Assembly: GCA_020249285.1 (NCBI GenBank)
Contig: JADCFX010000014.1
Location: 62,001-126,000 of the forward strand
DNA: 64,000 nucleotides
Reading direction: 5' to 3'
Source of the DNA: Roseomonas sp.
GTDB taxonomy: Bacteria > Pseudomonadota > Alphaproteobacteria > Acetobacterales > Acetobacteraceae
Of the stretch, positions 7,458 through 20,785 are shown piece by piece. Each line of letters begins with the position of its first letter. The first letter of the stretch is position 1. A model generated the notes under the pieces. It was not told the DNA's origin. It ran no database searches and worked only from the letters and a program-made list of their open reading frames with translations. The position numbers were made by a program, and so were the translations under genes.

Positions 7458-8918
7458 ATGCGTAAAATTCTTCTGGGGACAACGGCTGTTGTTGGTCTTG
7501 CGCTGGTTGCGCAGGCTGCCAACGCTCAACAAGCCCGCCCGGCCGCTCGCCCGGCTCCGGCAGCTGCTCCGGCCGCCCCGCCGCCGCTGCCTGCCACTTC
7601 CGTGGCGCCCGCCGGCACCGCCGCTGCCATGTTCCAGACCCCGGTCGGCATCACCGGCGCCGGTCCGCATGGCGCCGATGGTATCCCGAACCGTCCGACC
7701 ACGCCGACCACCAGCGGCATCATTGTGCGCCTGGGTGGCTTCTTTGACTTTTCCATGGGCAATGTCCAGGACGACGCGGACAAGGCTTCGTTCCGCAACG
7801 AAAACAATGGTGTAACTACCGCGAAAGCCCGCGCTAGGAACGACTTCCGTACAGAAGCGGAAATCAACCTTTATGCTGATGGCGTCGCGGCCAACGGCAT
7901 GCGCTACGGCGCGGTCTTCGAACTGCAGATGGACAATGTCGCCGGCGGTTCCGGTACCGCGGTTGACTATGACGAGCTGTATGGCTTCGTGAAGGGCAGC
8001 TGGGGTGAACTCCGTTTTGGTCAGGAAGACGCTGCCGCCAACCTAATGCAAGTGCGCCGCCCTGGTGTGCTGTGGATGGGCTCGGATGATGCCTGGGATG
8101 AGTTCACTGTGCAAAGCGGCACCTACGGCGCATTTACCTACATCATGTCGGGCCTGACTGACGGCAGCGACAAGACCAAGATCATCTATCTGTCGCCGCA
8201 ATTCTTTGGCTTTGATGCGGGCTTCTCCTATGCCCCGAATACCGGCGAAGGTGAGCGTACGCAGCGCGCTGACAGCCTCACCGAATTCCAGCGTGATCGT
8301 ACTAACATCGAGAATGAAGTCTCGGCGGTTCTGCGTTATCGCGGTACCTTCGGCGATGTCGGCGTCGGCGCCTCCATCGGTGGTGTCTGGGCCGATGCGC
8401 CGACCCTGAACGCGAATGGTACGCCGATCGCGATCAAGGGCCAGAGCATAGATGCTTATTCGGCAGGCCTGGTGGTTCGCGCCTTTGGCTTCCAGGTTGG
8501 TGGTGAATATACCTGGGGCAAGTATAATGGTCCGGGAGCTGGTGGAACAGCCCTCGCCAAGGGTCTTGATGAGAGCAGCCATTGGCTCCTCGGTGCGGTT
8601 TACACCATCGGCGCCTTCTCGGTTGGCGCCCAATATGGTCAGGGTACGCAGGATAACGGCACAAGCACGACTGGTGCGAAGTTGTCTGACCGTACCCAAA
8701 CCTATCTGGGCCTTGGTGTTGCCTATGTGTTGGCGCCTGGCATGACGCTGTTCGCCAACTACAATCAGGTGGAAGACGAAAACCTGCCGGCTGCGGCGCC
8801 GTCTTCCACAACCGCTGGTGGCGCAGGTACGAGGCTCGCGAATTTCGGTTCAGCAGCCTCGCCTGACAATACCCGTGACATCACCGTGCTCGTCGCCGGT
8901 GTGCGCATCGCCTTCTGA
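7458..8918 (+). CDS. Porin, outer-membrane beta-barrel
   Basis: 486-residue general porin. It has a cleavable signal peptide (1-23, ending AQAANA), then an unusual Ala/Pro-rich stretch (about 24-52) before the barrel begins near IIVRLGGFFDFSMG. Alternating amphipathic strands follow, with WGELRFGQEDAA and a C-terminal strand ending in Phe (VRIAF), as required for BAM-assisted insertion. GAGGAGG lies 7 nt before the ATG, an excellent ribosome site, and a strong terminator follows, suggesting a highly expressed monocistronic gene. The 176-nt upstream region shows no clear sigma-70 consensus. Confidence 0.9.
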   Translation: MRKILLGTTAVVGLALVAQAANAQQARPAARPAPAAAPAAPPPLPATSVAPAGTAAAMFQTPVGITGAGPHGADGIPNRPTTPTTSGIIVRLGGFFDFSMGNVQDDADKASFRNENNGVTTAKARARNDFRTEAEINLYADGVAANGMRYGAVFELQMDNVAGGSGTAVDYDELYGFVKGSWGELRFGQEDAAANLMQVRRPGVLWMGSDDAWDEFTVQSGTYGAFTYIMSGLTDGSDKTKIIYLSPQFFGFDAGFSYAPNTGEGERTQRADSLTEFQRDRTNIENEVSAVLRYRGTFGDVGVGASIGGVWADAPTLNANGTPIAIKGQSIDAYSAGLVVRAFGFQVGGEYTWGKYNGPGAGGTALAKGLDESSHWLLGAVYTIGAFSVGAQYGQGTQDNGTSTTGAKLSDRTQTYLGLGVAYVLAPGMTLFANYNQVEDENLPAAAPSSTTAGGAGTRLANFGSAASPDNTRDITVLVAGVRIAF

Positions 8919-8941
8919 TCTTCGGATCATTCGGCAAAAGG

Positions 8942-8970
8942 GCGGCAGGGGAAACCCTGCCGCTTTTTTT
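8942..8970 (+). terminator. Strong intrinsic terminator of the porin gene
   Basis: Nine-base-pair perfect stem GCGGCAGGG/CCCTGCCGC (8942-8950 with 8955-8963), GAAA tetraloop, followed by seven T. It ends the porin transcript 24 nt after the stop codon. Confidence 0.95.
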
Positions 8971-9022
8971 GTGTCTAACGCATGGGCATGGCTATGATGT
9001 GAAAAGTCACGGAGGATTCCCC

Positions 9023-10129
9023 ATGCTGCAGAACCCGCCCGCCGAACCCGGCATGCGCGAAGAAGACATTGATACCCCCGCGCTGGTGATTGACCTGGAT
9101 GCGTTTGAACATAACCTTGACACCATGGCGGCGCTGCTGGCGCCCACCGGTGCCAAGCTTCGCGCCCATGCCAAGACGCATAAATCCTCCGTCATCGCCA
9201 AGCTGCAAATGGCGCGCGGTGCGGTTGGGCAATGCGTCCAAAAAGTGGCCGAGGCGGAAGCGCTGGCCTGGGGTGGCATTACGGATATTCTGGTCACCAA
9301 CCAGGTGGTCAGCCCGCGCAAATTGGCGCGGCTCGCGGCCCTTGCGCGCATTGCGGAAGTCGCTGTGTGTGTGGATGACGCCGCGCAGATCGCGCTGATT
9401 GAAGCCGCTGCCGAAGCCGCTGGCGTTCGCCTGCCGGTGCTGGTTGAAATTGATGTCGGCATGGCGCGCGGCGGAGTGGAACATGGGCCGCCTGCCGTGG
9501 CACTCGCGGAACGCATCGCTGCCAGCCGGCATCTGCGTTTTGGTGGCTTGCAGGCCTATCACGGTTCAGCGCAGCACAAGCGCGGACCAGAAGAACGGGC
9601 AGTGGCGATTGGGGAAGCCGTGGCGCGTTCCAGGCGCACCGTGGAACAACTCCGCCAGCGCGGGCTGGAATGCCCGATTGTGGGTGGTGCTGGCACCGGC
9701 ACCTTCCGGCATGAAGCGGCCAGCGGCGTCTATACCGAAATCCAGGCCGGGTCTTATTGCTTCATGGATGCGGATTATGCGGCGAATGAGGATGCGCCGC
9801 CCTTCCAGCAATCACTTTTCGTGCTGTCCCAAATCATGAGCACCGCGGGGCCTGGCATTGCCGTGCTGGATTGCGGGCATAAGGGCGTTTCGGTCGATTC
9901 CGGCATGCCGCAGGTCTGGCAGCGCCCTGGGCTGCGCTATGCAGGCGCTTCGGATGAACACGGCAAGATCGTGATCGAAGATGGCAGCGCGCCGGCGCTT
10001 GGCGAAAAGCTGCGCCTGGTGCCGGGCCACTGCGACCCGACCGTTGATCGCTATGATTGGTATGTCGGCGTGCGCAAGGGGCGCGTGGAATGCTTGTGGC
10101 CGGTATCGGCGCGCGGAGGGATGGCGTAA
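9023..10129 (+). CDS. DSD1-family PLP enzyme (D-threonine aldolase / D-serine dehydratase-like)
   Basis: 368-residue fold-type III PLP enzyme. An alanine-racemase-like N-terminal barrel carries AHAKTHK (48-54), which includes the presumed Schiff-base Lys51. The C-terminal D-Ser/D-Thr domain has the metal-binding block PGHCDPTVDRYD (His336, Cys337, Asp338). Such enzymes cleave D-threonine or 3-hydroxyaspartate, or dehydrate D-serine; the sequence does not say which. The start is set by GGAGGATTCCCC before ATG 9023; a longer in-frame start would reach back into the porin terminator. It is convergent with gyrB, with only 19 nt between the stop codons and no visible terminator. Confidence 0.88.
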   Translation: MLQNPPAEPGMREEDIDTPALVIDLDAFEHNLDTMAALLAPTGAKLRAHAKTHKSSVIAKLQMARGAVGQCVQKVAEAEALAWGGITDILVTNQVVSPRKLARLAALARIAEVAVCVDDAAQIALIEAAAEAAGVRLPVLVEIDVGMARGGVEHGPPAVALAERIAASRHLRFGGLQAYHGSAQHKRGPEERAVAIGEAVARSRRTVEQLRQRGLECPIVGGAGTGTFRHEAASGVYTEIQAGSYCFMDADYAANEDAPPFQQSLFVLSQIMSTAGPGIAVLDCGHKGVSVDSGMPQVWQRPGLRYAGASDEHGKIVIEDGSAPALGEKLRLVPGHCDPTVDRYDWYVGVRKGRVECLWPVSARGGMA

Positions 10130-10148
10130 TCCGCGCGCAGGATGCCAA

Positions 10149-13799
<3,651 letters not shown>

Positions 13800-13803
<4 letters not shown>

Positions 13804-14930
13804 ACCCGCATCGGCATCAGGACAAACAGCGCTTCCGGCCGGGACGCATCACGCACAATGGTCGGCGCCGCGCCATCGGCGAACAGGAATTCCAGCTTGT
13901 CCTGCACCAGATCAGTGATGTCAGCCAAGTACCGCGCCTGAAACCCAATTTCCAATGCGCCGCTGGTATAGGCGACATCATCGCCCTCCAGATCTTCCTG
14001 CGCTTCGCCCTGATCAGGGCTGGCCGCCGAAACGCGCAAATGGTTTGTACCAAGGCTTAGCTTCACTGGGCGCGATTTTTCGCTGCTGATGGCCGCCACG
14101 CGCTTCACCGCATCGGCGAAATCCTTGCGGGGCACGACAAGCTTCTTGTCATTGCCGCGCGGGATTACGCGTTCATATTCGGGGAAGGTGCCGTCAATGA
14201 GCTTGCTGGTGAGTGTCACGGTACCAAGCGCGAATTGCACCTTGGTATCCGAAAGCGACACCTTAATCTCATCTTGGGTTTCTTCCGCGAGCTTGCGGAT
14301 CTCATTCACAGTCTTGCGCGGAATGATCACGCCCGGCATGGCCTTGGCCCCTTCCGGCAGCGGTTCTTCAACGCGCGCCAACCGATGCCCATCGGTCGCG
14401 ACAGCGCGCAGCACCGGCTGGCCTTCGCTTTCCGTCGCGTGGATATAGATACCATTCAGGTAATAGCGTGTTTCTTCGGTGGAAATCGCGAACCGCGTGC
14501 GGTCAATCAAATCCCGCAATACGCCTGCCTTGATGCTGAATTGCACCGGCATGCGCCCTTCGGTCATGGAGGGGAAATCATCCACTGACAGCACCGCAAG
14601 GCTGGTATTGAAGCGGCCGGAGCGCAGCGTGAGCGGCCCATCGCCACCGCCATGGTCGAATTCCACGCGCGCCCCTTCGGGCAGGTTGCGGATGATTTCG
14701 TAAAGCGTTCCCGCCGGCGCCGTGGTGCGCCCGGCGCGCGCCACGGTGACACCCGCGATATCTTCCACCACCGCGATTTCCATATCCGTCGCGGTCAATT
14801 TCAGCGCGCCGGCCGAACTTGCTTCGATCATGACATTGGCGAGGATGGGGATGGTGTTGCGACGCTCAACCACGCTTTGCACATGGGTCAGCGCCTTGAG
14901 CAGAACCGCCCTGTCAACCGAGAATTTCAT
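13800..14930 (-). CDS. dnaN: DNA polymerase III beta subunit (sliding clamp)
   Basis: 376-residue processivity clamp made of three similar domains. It begins MKFSVDRAVLLKALTHVQSVVERRNTIP-like, with the conserved RNTIPIL patch, ATDMEIA, the mid-region ETRYYLNGIY and ATDGHRLA, and ends in VLMPMRV, the classic C-terminal hydrophobic pocket sequence. It overlaps recF by 4 nt at its 3' end and lies 187 nt downstream of dnaA; that gap contains no gene and no obvious terminator. Confidence 0.97.
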
Positions 14931-15117
14931 CGTTCCGACGCCCCGATCCTGTTATGGCGATCTCAGCCGCTACCGAATGGGTCCCGGGGGAAATCACCAG
15001 TGAAATCCTGCCCGGGCCGCAAACCTGCCGAATCGGCACGGGAAAGCGCCCGGATTCCCATTCCCATACCAGTACGGGCGAGGGCAGAAAAGCGGCATTA
15101 ACGCGCGGCAAAGCGCC

Positions 15118-16557
15118 TCAGGTTTCCAGCATGCGCCGGAGAAGCTCAACATCCTCAGCGAAGGACCCATCCGCCTGCATGAGCTCCGCCACGCGGGAGA
15201 CGGCATGCATGACCGTGGTATGGTCTCGATTGCCAAAGCGCCGCCCAATTTCGGGCAGGGAGCGAGAGGTGAGCTGCTTCGCCAGATACATCGCCACTTG
15301 CCGCGGCCGCGCCACATTGCGCGCGCGACGGGCCGAGGACATGTCGGTCAGGCGGATATTATAGTGTTCGGCGACCTTGCGCTGGATTTCCTCGATCGTG
15401 ACGCGCCGGTCATGGGCGCGGAGGATATCGTGCAACACCTCCTGCGCGCCTTCCAGCGTAATCGGGCGACCGAACAGATTGGCCCAGGCGATCAGGCGAT
15501 TAAGCGCGCCTTCCAATTCCCGCACATTGGAGGTGATCTTATGCGCCAGGAATTCCATGACACGCGACGGCACCGCAACGCCGGATGAGGTTGCCTTGGC
15601 TTCAAGGATGGAAATGCGCAATTCATACGTGGTGGCGTGCAGGTCGGCCACCATGCCGCAGCCAAGGCGCGTGCGCAGCCGGTCTTCAATGCCGGAAAGA
15701 TCGGAAGGCGATTTATCGGCTGAAATCACAATCTGCTTGCCGGCATCCACCAGCGCATTGAAGGTGTGGAAGAATTCTTCCTGCGTATTGTCCTTGCCGA
15801 TCAGGAACTGCAAATCATCCACCATCAGCACATCAACGGACCGCAGCGTTTCCTTGAATTCCATGGTGGATTGACTGCGCAGTGCCGCGATGAAGCGATA
15901 CATGAATTTTTCCGCGCTCATATAGGCAACTTGGCGCGTAGGGTGTTGTTCACGAATGGCCCAGGCAATGGAATGCATCAGATGCGTCTTGCCAAGCCCG
16001 ACGCCACCATACAGGAACAGTGGATTGAAGCCCGGCATGGCCGGCTTTTCTGCAACGCGCCGCGCGCAGGCATGGGCGAATTCATTGGGCTTGCCGACAA
16101 TGAAGGTATCAAAGGTGAAGCGCGGATCAAGCGGCGCAGCCCAATCCCCGCGTGGGTCAGCCACGCGAGCCGCCGCTGGTGTCAGGCTTTCCGCCAAGGG
16201 TTGCGCGCCATTTTCCGCAGCATCGCCGGACGCTGCGCGCCCATTGGCGGCAACGCGCAGATCAACCCGACGGATGGCGGGATTTTCCTGCTGCCATAGG
16301 GAACGAAGCCGATCGCCGTAATGGCTGCTCACCCAATCACGCAAAAAACGCGTGGGCAGCGTGATGGTCGCTTCATCGCCATCAACCGAAGCAAGTGTCA
16401 TTTGCCGAAGCCAGCTGCGGAATTCCACATCGCCAACTTCTTCGCGCAGCTTGGCGCGGATGCGGGCCCATGGTTCGGCCCAGGCGGCGGAGCCCTGCGG
16501 GGGCGTCACATGGCTTAGCTTTTCAGTGCCTCGCAAAACGCTGTCCCCTTTGACCAT
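15118..16557 (-). CDS. dnaA: Chromosomal replication initiator protein DnaA
   Basis: 479-residue AAA+ initiator. Domain I (about 25-100) contains WARIRAKLREEVGDVEF; a variable linker follows. The AAA+ core begins at FTFDTFIVGKPNEFA with Walker A GGVGLGKTH (184-192) and Walker B in VLMVDDLQFL. Domain IV carries the DnaA-box-binding signature RDHTTVMHA near the C-terminus. The Shine-Dalgarno before ATG 16557 is weak (GGTG, then an A-rich spacer). The 5' region is AT-rich and may hold its promoter. Confidence 0.97.
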   Translation of the reverse strand: MVKGDSVLRGTEKLSHVTPPQGSAAWAEPWARIRAKLREEVGDVEFRSWLRQMTLASVDGDEATITLPTRFLRDWVSSHYGDRLRSLWQQENPAIRRVDLRVAANGRAASGDAAENGAQPLAESLTPAAARVADPRGDWAAPLDPRFTFDTFIVGKPNEFAHACARRVAEKPAMPGFNPLFLYGGVGLGKTHLMHSIAWAIREQHPTRQVAYMSAEKFMYRFIAALRSQSTMEFKETLRSVDVLMVDDLQFLIGKDNTQEEFFHTFNALVDAGKQIVISADKSPSDLSGIEDRLRTRLGCGMVADLHATTYELRISILEAKATSSGVAVPSRVMEFLAHKITSNVRELEGALNRLIAWANLFGRPITLEGAQEVLHDILRAHDRRVTIEEIQRKVAEHYNIRLTDMSSARRARNVARPRQVAMYLAKQLTSRSLPEIGRRFGNRDHTTVMHAVSRVAELMQADGSFAEDVELLRRMLET

Positions 16558-16815
16558 TTATTTCACCAACCCCGTTGACGCATAATGCTGCTGAGCGAGA
16601 GAAAAATTCAATAGCAAAAAACGCGAACAGCAAATTTCCGCAAACGAAAACTTTCAATCATCGCAGCGCAACGCAATTGGAAAAAGAATGTGAACTCAAG
16701 CCGCGCCTCCCTTGAGATCAAACAGTAGGTCGGTAGAACAACAAACACCAACCGGGCGCAGCACTTGCTACGCGCCGCACCGAGTTTTCAGAAAAATAAA
16801 GAGGAGTTCGCGCCG
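16558..16815. other. AT-rich intergenic region between rpsT and dnaA
   Basis: This 258-nt stretch is clearly richer in A and T than its surroundings and separates rpsT from dnaA, both on the minus strand. No protein gene is visible. I looked for clusters of DnaA boxes (TTATCCACA-like) on both strands and found at best single degenerate matches such as TTATTTCAC at the dnaA start. It probably carries the dnaA promoter. A role as oriC is possible from position but not supported by box content. A weak GCGCC/GGCGC hairpin at the rpsT stop, with T-rich sequence after it, could end the rpsT transcript. Confidence 0.5.
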
Positions 16816-17082
16816 TCAGGCGCCGACTGACTTCACCCGCGCCGAAAGCCGCGACAATCTGCGCGCGACCGTATTGGCATGAAACACACCCTTGGTTGCG
16901 GCGCGCTGCATTTCAGGTTGGGCTGCACGAAACGCTTCTTGCGCTGCCGCCTTGTCGCCGGACTTCACTGCTTCTTCGACCTTACGCAAGAAACTGCGCA
17001 CGCGTGACTTGCGCGCCCTGTTGCGCGCCGTGCGCTTTTCGGTCTGACGGATGCGCTTACGCGCGGAAGCATTGTTGGCCAT
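16816..17082 (-). CDS. rpsT: 30S ribosomal protein S20
   Basis: 88-residue, very basic small-subunit protein. It begins [13 protein letters not shown], the invariant S20 N-terminus, followed by [17 protein letters not shown] and the C-terminal [16 protein letters not shown]. It binds 16S rRNA early in 30S assembly. An in-frame ATG 13 codons upstream is not used in the family. A consensus-like promoter lies about 60 nt upstream. Position next to dnaA is common in alphaproteobacteria. Confidence 0.97.
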   Translation of the reverse strand: MANNASARKRIRQTEKRTARNRARKSRVRSFLRKVEEAVKSGDKAAAQEAFRAAQPEMQRAATKGVFHANTVARRLSRLSARVKSVGA

Positions 17083-17141
17083 GAGATGTCTGTTCGAACC
17101 CGAGAAAAGAAGGGGCGGCAATCCGCCTCAGAAGGGCGGCT

Positions 17142-17170
17142 AACTAGCGCCGGAGCATGGCCGGCGTCAA
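17142..17170 (-). promoter_or_regulatory. Predicted sigma-70 promoter of rpsT
   Basis: On the minus strand a -35 TTGACG (17165-17170) and a -10 CTAGTT (17142-17147) are separated by exactly 17 nt, giving a start site about 50 nt before the rpsT ATG. The leader contains a CCGCC/GGCGG hairpin. Confidence 0.6.
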
Positions 17171-17246
17171 GCCGGATCAGGTGGCGCCAATGCCGGCCCG
17201 TGACGCGTGGCTTTTCTTTACCCTCTGCCGCGCTAAATTGCATCTC

Positions 17247-17954
17247 ATGAAGCGTTTTTGGGAAGCGGCCCTGGCCGTGCCTCGCCTTGAAGGCGGTTAT
17301 GGCGTTGTGCTGGATGGGCGGCCTTTGCGCCTGCCGGGCGGCAGTATCCTAACCACATCAAGCCGCACCCTGGCCGAGGCCATTGCCGATGAATGGCAAC
17401 AGGCGGGCGGGGCCAAGGGCGGTGAGATGCACCAGGACGATGTGGCCCTAACCCGGCTTCTGGGCTCGGCCCAGGAACGCATCGCGCCTAACCCCCAACC
17501 CATGGTGGTGGGCATCGCAAGGTTTGGCGAGACGGATCTGCTCTGCTACCGGGCGGAGGATCATCGCCTGGCCGCGCGCCAAGCGGAAGCATGGCAGCCT
17601 TTGCTTGACTGGGCCGCACTGGCGCTGGATGCGCCGTTGCGGGTGACCCAGGGCCTGATGCCCGTAGCGCAAGCCCCTGAAAGCATGGCCGCCCTGGAAG
17701 CCGCAGTTGCGCGGCATGAAGCGGCGGGGCTTGCCGCCCTTGGCGTTGCCGTGCCCGCGCTGGGTAGCCTGGTATTGGGCTTGGCGCTCAGCTTTGGCCG
17801 GCTTGATGCAGAAGAAGCCCATCGCCTGGCCGTGATGGATGAAGTGTTCCAGGAAGAATTCTGGGGCAGCGATGCGGAAGCCGAGGCGCGACGCCAAGAC
17901 CGCCTGGATGATGTGAAGCTGGCGCAGCGTTTCATGGCGCTGGTGAGCAGGTAA
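17247..17954 (+). CDS. ATP12-family F1-ATPase assembly chaperone
   Basis: 235-residue protein of the ATP12 family, known mainly from mitochondria and alphaproteobacteria, where it assists F1 alpha-subunit assembly. It opens MKRFWEAALAVPRLEGGYGVVLDGRPLRLPGG, where the substrate-interaction strand GYGVVLDGRPLRLP is diagnostic. LAEAIADEWQ, TRLLGSAQERI, ETDLLCYRAE and LDDVKLAQRFM follow. The shown start is family-like; an upstream in-frame start would add 30 residues. It is divergent from rpsT. No ATP synthase gene lies nearby. Confidence 0.88.
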   Translation: MKRFWEAALAVPRLEGGYGVVLDGRPLRLPGGSILTTSSRTLAEAIADEWQQAGGAKGGEMHQDDVALTRLLGSAQERIAPNPQPMVVGIARFGETDLLCYRAEDHRLAARQAEAWQPLLDWAALALDAPLRVTQGLMPVAQAPESMAALEAAVARHEAAGLAALGVAVPALGSLVLGLALSFGRLDAEEAHRLAVMDEVFQEEFWGSDAEAEARRQDRLDDVKLAQRFMALVSR

Positions 17955-18034
17955 GATTCCACCTTTATTAGGCTGGGCGACTAGCCGATTCGGTCTCGCT
18001 TGGCGCAGCCCGCCTTTTCATTGGAGCCCTGACC

Positions 18035-18850
18035 ATGACGCGTGCCATGAAGCTACATTCCTACACGGTGCTGATCGCGCTTTTGCTGGCGCTGCCCAAT
18101 CTGCCGGCGTTTGGCGAGACAGAACCACTGATGGAGGACCCGTTTGGCATCATCGGCGTGGCCCCAACAGCCGCTGGAGGCCAAACATTGAGCCTTGGCC
18201 TGGGGTATTCGCGTACGCGCGAAGGCGCCAATCGCGATCTTTATGGTGGCGCCCTTGAAGCCGAAGCCGGGCTGGTGCGCGGGCTTGATCTGCGCGTGGC
18301 ACAGACAGCGGAATACGGTCCCGCAGCGCCTTACCCCGCGGATGACACCAAGCGGCTTTGGGGCGGGCTGTCTCAGCTTGGGCTCCGCTGGCAGTTCATG
18401 GAGGAAGATGGCTGGCGCCCGGCGATGGGTGTTTTCGGTGCGGTGCGGACCGCTTACGGCGAAACCAGCGGGCCATCGCAAAGCGGACAGATTGTCGGCT
18501 TGCTCAGCAAAACCATCATCGAAGGCCCGCGGCCGCTCGCGTTTTCCCTCAATGCGGGCTGGTCGGAGTTATTCAATGCGGCGCCAGGTGAAAGGGCCGG
18601 GCGTTATGAATTTGCCGCCGGGCTCACACAAAGCATCGGCCAGGATACCTCGCTTGGTTTCAGCTACTTGCTGCAACAACAGGATCGTGGTGAGCAGGAC
18701 CAGAACATCATCGCGGCCGGGATTTGGCATCGGCTTGGGCGCGCGGGGCCCATCATGGCCGCGGGCGCGGGTGCTGGGATCGGCGATGATTCGCCAAGCT
18801 TTCTGGTTTTCGCATCGCTCAAATGGCTGTTTGGCGCGGCGGCGCCGTGA
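18035..18850 (+). CDS. Predicted outer-membrane beta-barrel protein, unknown role
   Basis: 271 residues with a signal peptide (about 1-27, cleavage after PAFG). The mature chain has alternating amphipathic strands rich in Gly and aromatic residues (TLSLGLGYSRTREGAN, LGLRWQFMEEDGW, SLGFSYLLQQQD, FLVFASLKWLFG). The pattern resembles transporter-type or MetA-like barrels, but I cannot place it in a named family. GGAG precedes the ATG. It is convergent with the serine hydrolase gene, with 12 nt between them. Confidence 0.65.
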   Translation: MTRAMKLHSYTVLIALLLALPNLPAFGETEPLMEDPFGIIGVAPTAAGGQTLSLGLGYSRTREGANRDLYGGALEAEAGLVRGLDLRVAQTAEYGPAAPYPADDTKRLWGGLSQLGLRWQFMEEDGWRPAMGVFGAVRTAYGETSGPSQSGQIVGLLSKTIIEGPRPLAFSLNAGWSELFNAAPGERAGRYEFAAGLTQSIGQDTSLGFSYLLQQQDRGEQDQNIIAAGIWHRLGRAGPIMAAGAGAGIGDDSPSFLVFASLKWLFGAAAP

Positions 18851-18862
18851 TGATGTTGCCTA

Positions 18863-20101
18863 CTACGCTTCAATCGCCTGATAAGTCAGCATATTGATCA
18901 GGCGGCGATAGCGCTGGCGCAATTCACCCGGCGCATGGGCCATGAAGACAACACTCAGGCGTTCCGCAGGATCGGCCCAGAAATATGTGCCCCAAACGCC
19001 GGACCAGCCAAAGGCGCCGGGCGCACCCATAAGGCCCGAGCCACCGCGCGAAAGCCGCACCGCAACCGTGAGGCCAAAGCCATAGCCTTCCAAGGCGGGG
19101 TCCATGCTGGCCACGCGATTTTCGATGCCCTGCAAATGATCGGATGCCATCCAGGCCACCGTTTGCGGCGCCAGCACACGTACACCATTCAGCGTGCCCC
19201 CGGCGCGCAGCATTTCGGCAAAGCGCAGGTAATCAGCGGCGGTCGAAACCAAACCCGCACCACCTGTTTCCATTTTCGGCGCGCGCATCGGCGCTTCGAC
19301 AGATTGCGCCGCGCCCGTGATGGGGTCCTTGGCGAAAGGCCGCGCAAAACGCGTCAGTTTCTCGCGCGGCAGAACATAACCGGTTTCTTCCATGCCAAGC
19401 GGCACAAAAACACGTTCGCGCATCAGCGCGCCGAGCGAGGCACCACCTGCGCGTTCGGCAATAGCGCCCAGCACATCGGTGGAAAGCCCATATTCCCAGA
19501 CCGTGCCGGGATGGTGGCGCAGCGGCAGGCCGGACAGCGTCTCAGCGAAACCTTCCGTATCCATATTCTCAGCGACCCAGAAGGAACCGGGAGGCGCCAC
19601 GGCATGCACGGCCGTACCATCGCGCCCGCCATAAACCAGGCCTGTCGTGTGGCGCATGGCATCCTGCACCGTCATGGGGCGCCTTGCCGCTTCAGTTTCA
19701 ATCGGGCCTTCGCCCGCAAGCATCGCCGGTGTTGGCTTGGCCACCTGCATGTGCATGAGTTCTGGCAACCACGCACCGACCGGGTCCGTCACCAACATCC
19801 GGCCTTCTTCGATCAGCGAAAGCGCCACCACGCCCGTCACCGGCTTGGTCATGGAGGCAATGGAGAAAATCGCATCGGCCTGCATCGGCGCGCGGCTTTC
19901 CGGATCGCGCCAGCCAATCGCTTCAAGATGCACAAGCTTGCCATCGCGTGCGATGGCGACAACGCAGCCCGGCAGCCTTCCCGCCGCCATTTCGCGTTCC
20001 ATCGCCGGGCGTATCCGCGCGAGCCTTGCGGCGGACATGCCAACCAATTCCGGCCGCGTCACCGGCAGGGGCGGTGTGGCCGCTTCAATCACGGGGCTCA
20101 T
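18863..20101 (-). CDS. Serine hydrolase, beta-lactamase/esterase (EstB-like) family
   Basis: 412-residue class C beta-lactamase-fold hydrolase. The nucleophile motif SMTK is at 83-86 (Ser83, Lys86), preceded by IFSIA, and the Tyr of the second motif is in VWEYGLSTDVLG (Tyr204). GGAGLVSTAADYLRFAEML and GWSGVWGTYFWADP follow. There is no signal peptide, so it is probably cytoplasmic and more likely an esterase or transesterase than a beta-lactamase. The ATG overlaps the stop of the upstream MBL hydrolase gene by 4 nt (ATGA), so both are translated from one mRNA. Confidence 0.88.
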   Translation of the reverse strand: MSPVIEAATPPLPVTRPELVGMSAARLARIRPAMEREMAAGRLPGCVVAIARDGKLVHLEAIGWRDPESRAPMQADAIFSIASMTKPVTGVVALSLIEEGRMLVTDPVGAWLPELMHMQVAKPTPAMLAGEGPIETEAARRPMTVQDAMRHTTGLVYGGRDGTAVHAVAPPGSFWVAENMDTEGFAETLSGLPLRHHPGTVWEYGLSTDVLGAIAERAGGASLGALMRERVFVPLGMEETGYVLPREKLTRFARPFAKDPITGAAQSVEAPMRAPKMETGGAGLVSTAADYLRFAEMLRAGGTLNGVRVLAPQTVAWMASDHLQGIENRVASMDPALEGYGFGLTVAVRLSRGGSGLMGAPGAFGWSGVWGTYFWADPAERLSVVFMAHAPGELRQRYRRLINMLTYQAIEA

Positions 20102-20745
20102 GCTGCGCCTTCTCCGACAAAGGGATTGCTCTGGCGTTCCGCACCAAAGCTGGAAGCCGGCCCATGGCCGCAGAGGAATTGGATATGGTCCCCAAGCGGA
20201 AAGAGTTTTGTACGAATGGCATTCAGCAAAGAAGCTGTATCACCATAGGGAAAATCAGTGCGCCCGATGGAACCCTGAAACAGCACATCACCCACAATCG
20301 CAATGCCCATATCAGGATTGACGAAAACCACATGCCCCGGCGTATGACCCGGGCAATGCAGCACATCAAAGGCGATACCGGCGATCTCAACCTGTTCGCC
20401 TTCTTCAAGCCAGCGATTGGGCGTGACGGTGCGGCATTGCAGCCCGTATTTGGCGCCCTGTTCCACCAGCCCTTCCAGCAGGAAGGCATCCGCGCGATGC
20501 GGGCCTTCAATCGGCACATTGCCAAGCGCTTCGGCCAATTCCGCGGCACCACCCGCATGATCCATATGGCCATGCGTCAGCAGAATGCGGTCAATGGTGA
20601 TGCCGGCTTCGGCAATGGCGCCTTCAATGCGCGCAACATAACCGCCCGGGTCTATGACCACACCGCGTTTGGTGTCCTGATCCCAGATCAGGGCGCAGTT
20701 TTGCTGGAATGGCGTGACGGGGATGATGGCGGCGGCGAGGGTCAT
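20098..20745 (-). CDS. MBL-fold metallohydrolase (glyoxalase II-like)
   Basis: 215-residue metallo-beta-lactamase-fold enzyme. The metal motif THGHMDH is at 57-63, HCPGHTPGHVVF gives the next His ligand, and DVLFQGSIGRTDFP the bridging Asp. The overall order is that of the YcbL/glyoxalase II-like group, which hydrolyses thioesters such as S-lactoylglutathione. It is the first gene of a two-gene unit with the serine hydrolase. Confidence 0.88.
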   Translation of the reverse strand: MTLAAAIIPVTPFQQNCALIWDQDTKRGVVIDPGGYVARIEGAIAEAGITIDRILLTHGHMDHAGGAAELAEALGNVPIEGPHRADAFLLEGLVEQGAKYGLQCRTVTPNRWLEEGEQVEIAGIAFDVLHCPGHTPGHVVFVNPDMGIAIVGDVLFQGSIGRTDFPYGDTASLLNAIRTKLFPLGDHIQFLCGHGPASSFGAERQSNPFVGEGAA

Positions 20746-20785
20746 GAGCCAAAGCTGACCCGAACCGCGCGAAAGGTAAAGGCGT

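Noticed and set aside
16558..16815. Chromosomal origin
   Set aside because: Position and AT-richness fit, but no DnaA-box cluster or clear AT-rich 13-mer repeats could be read; left as an AT-rich intergenic region.
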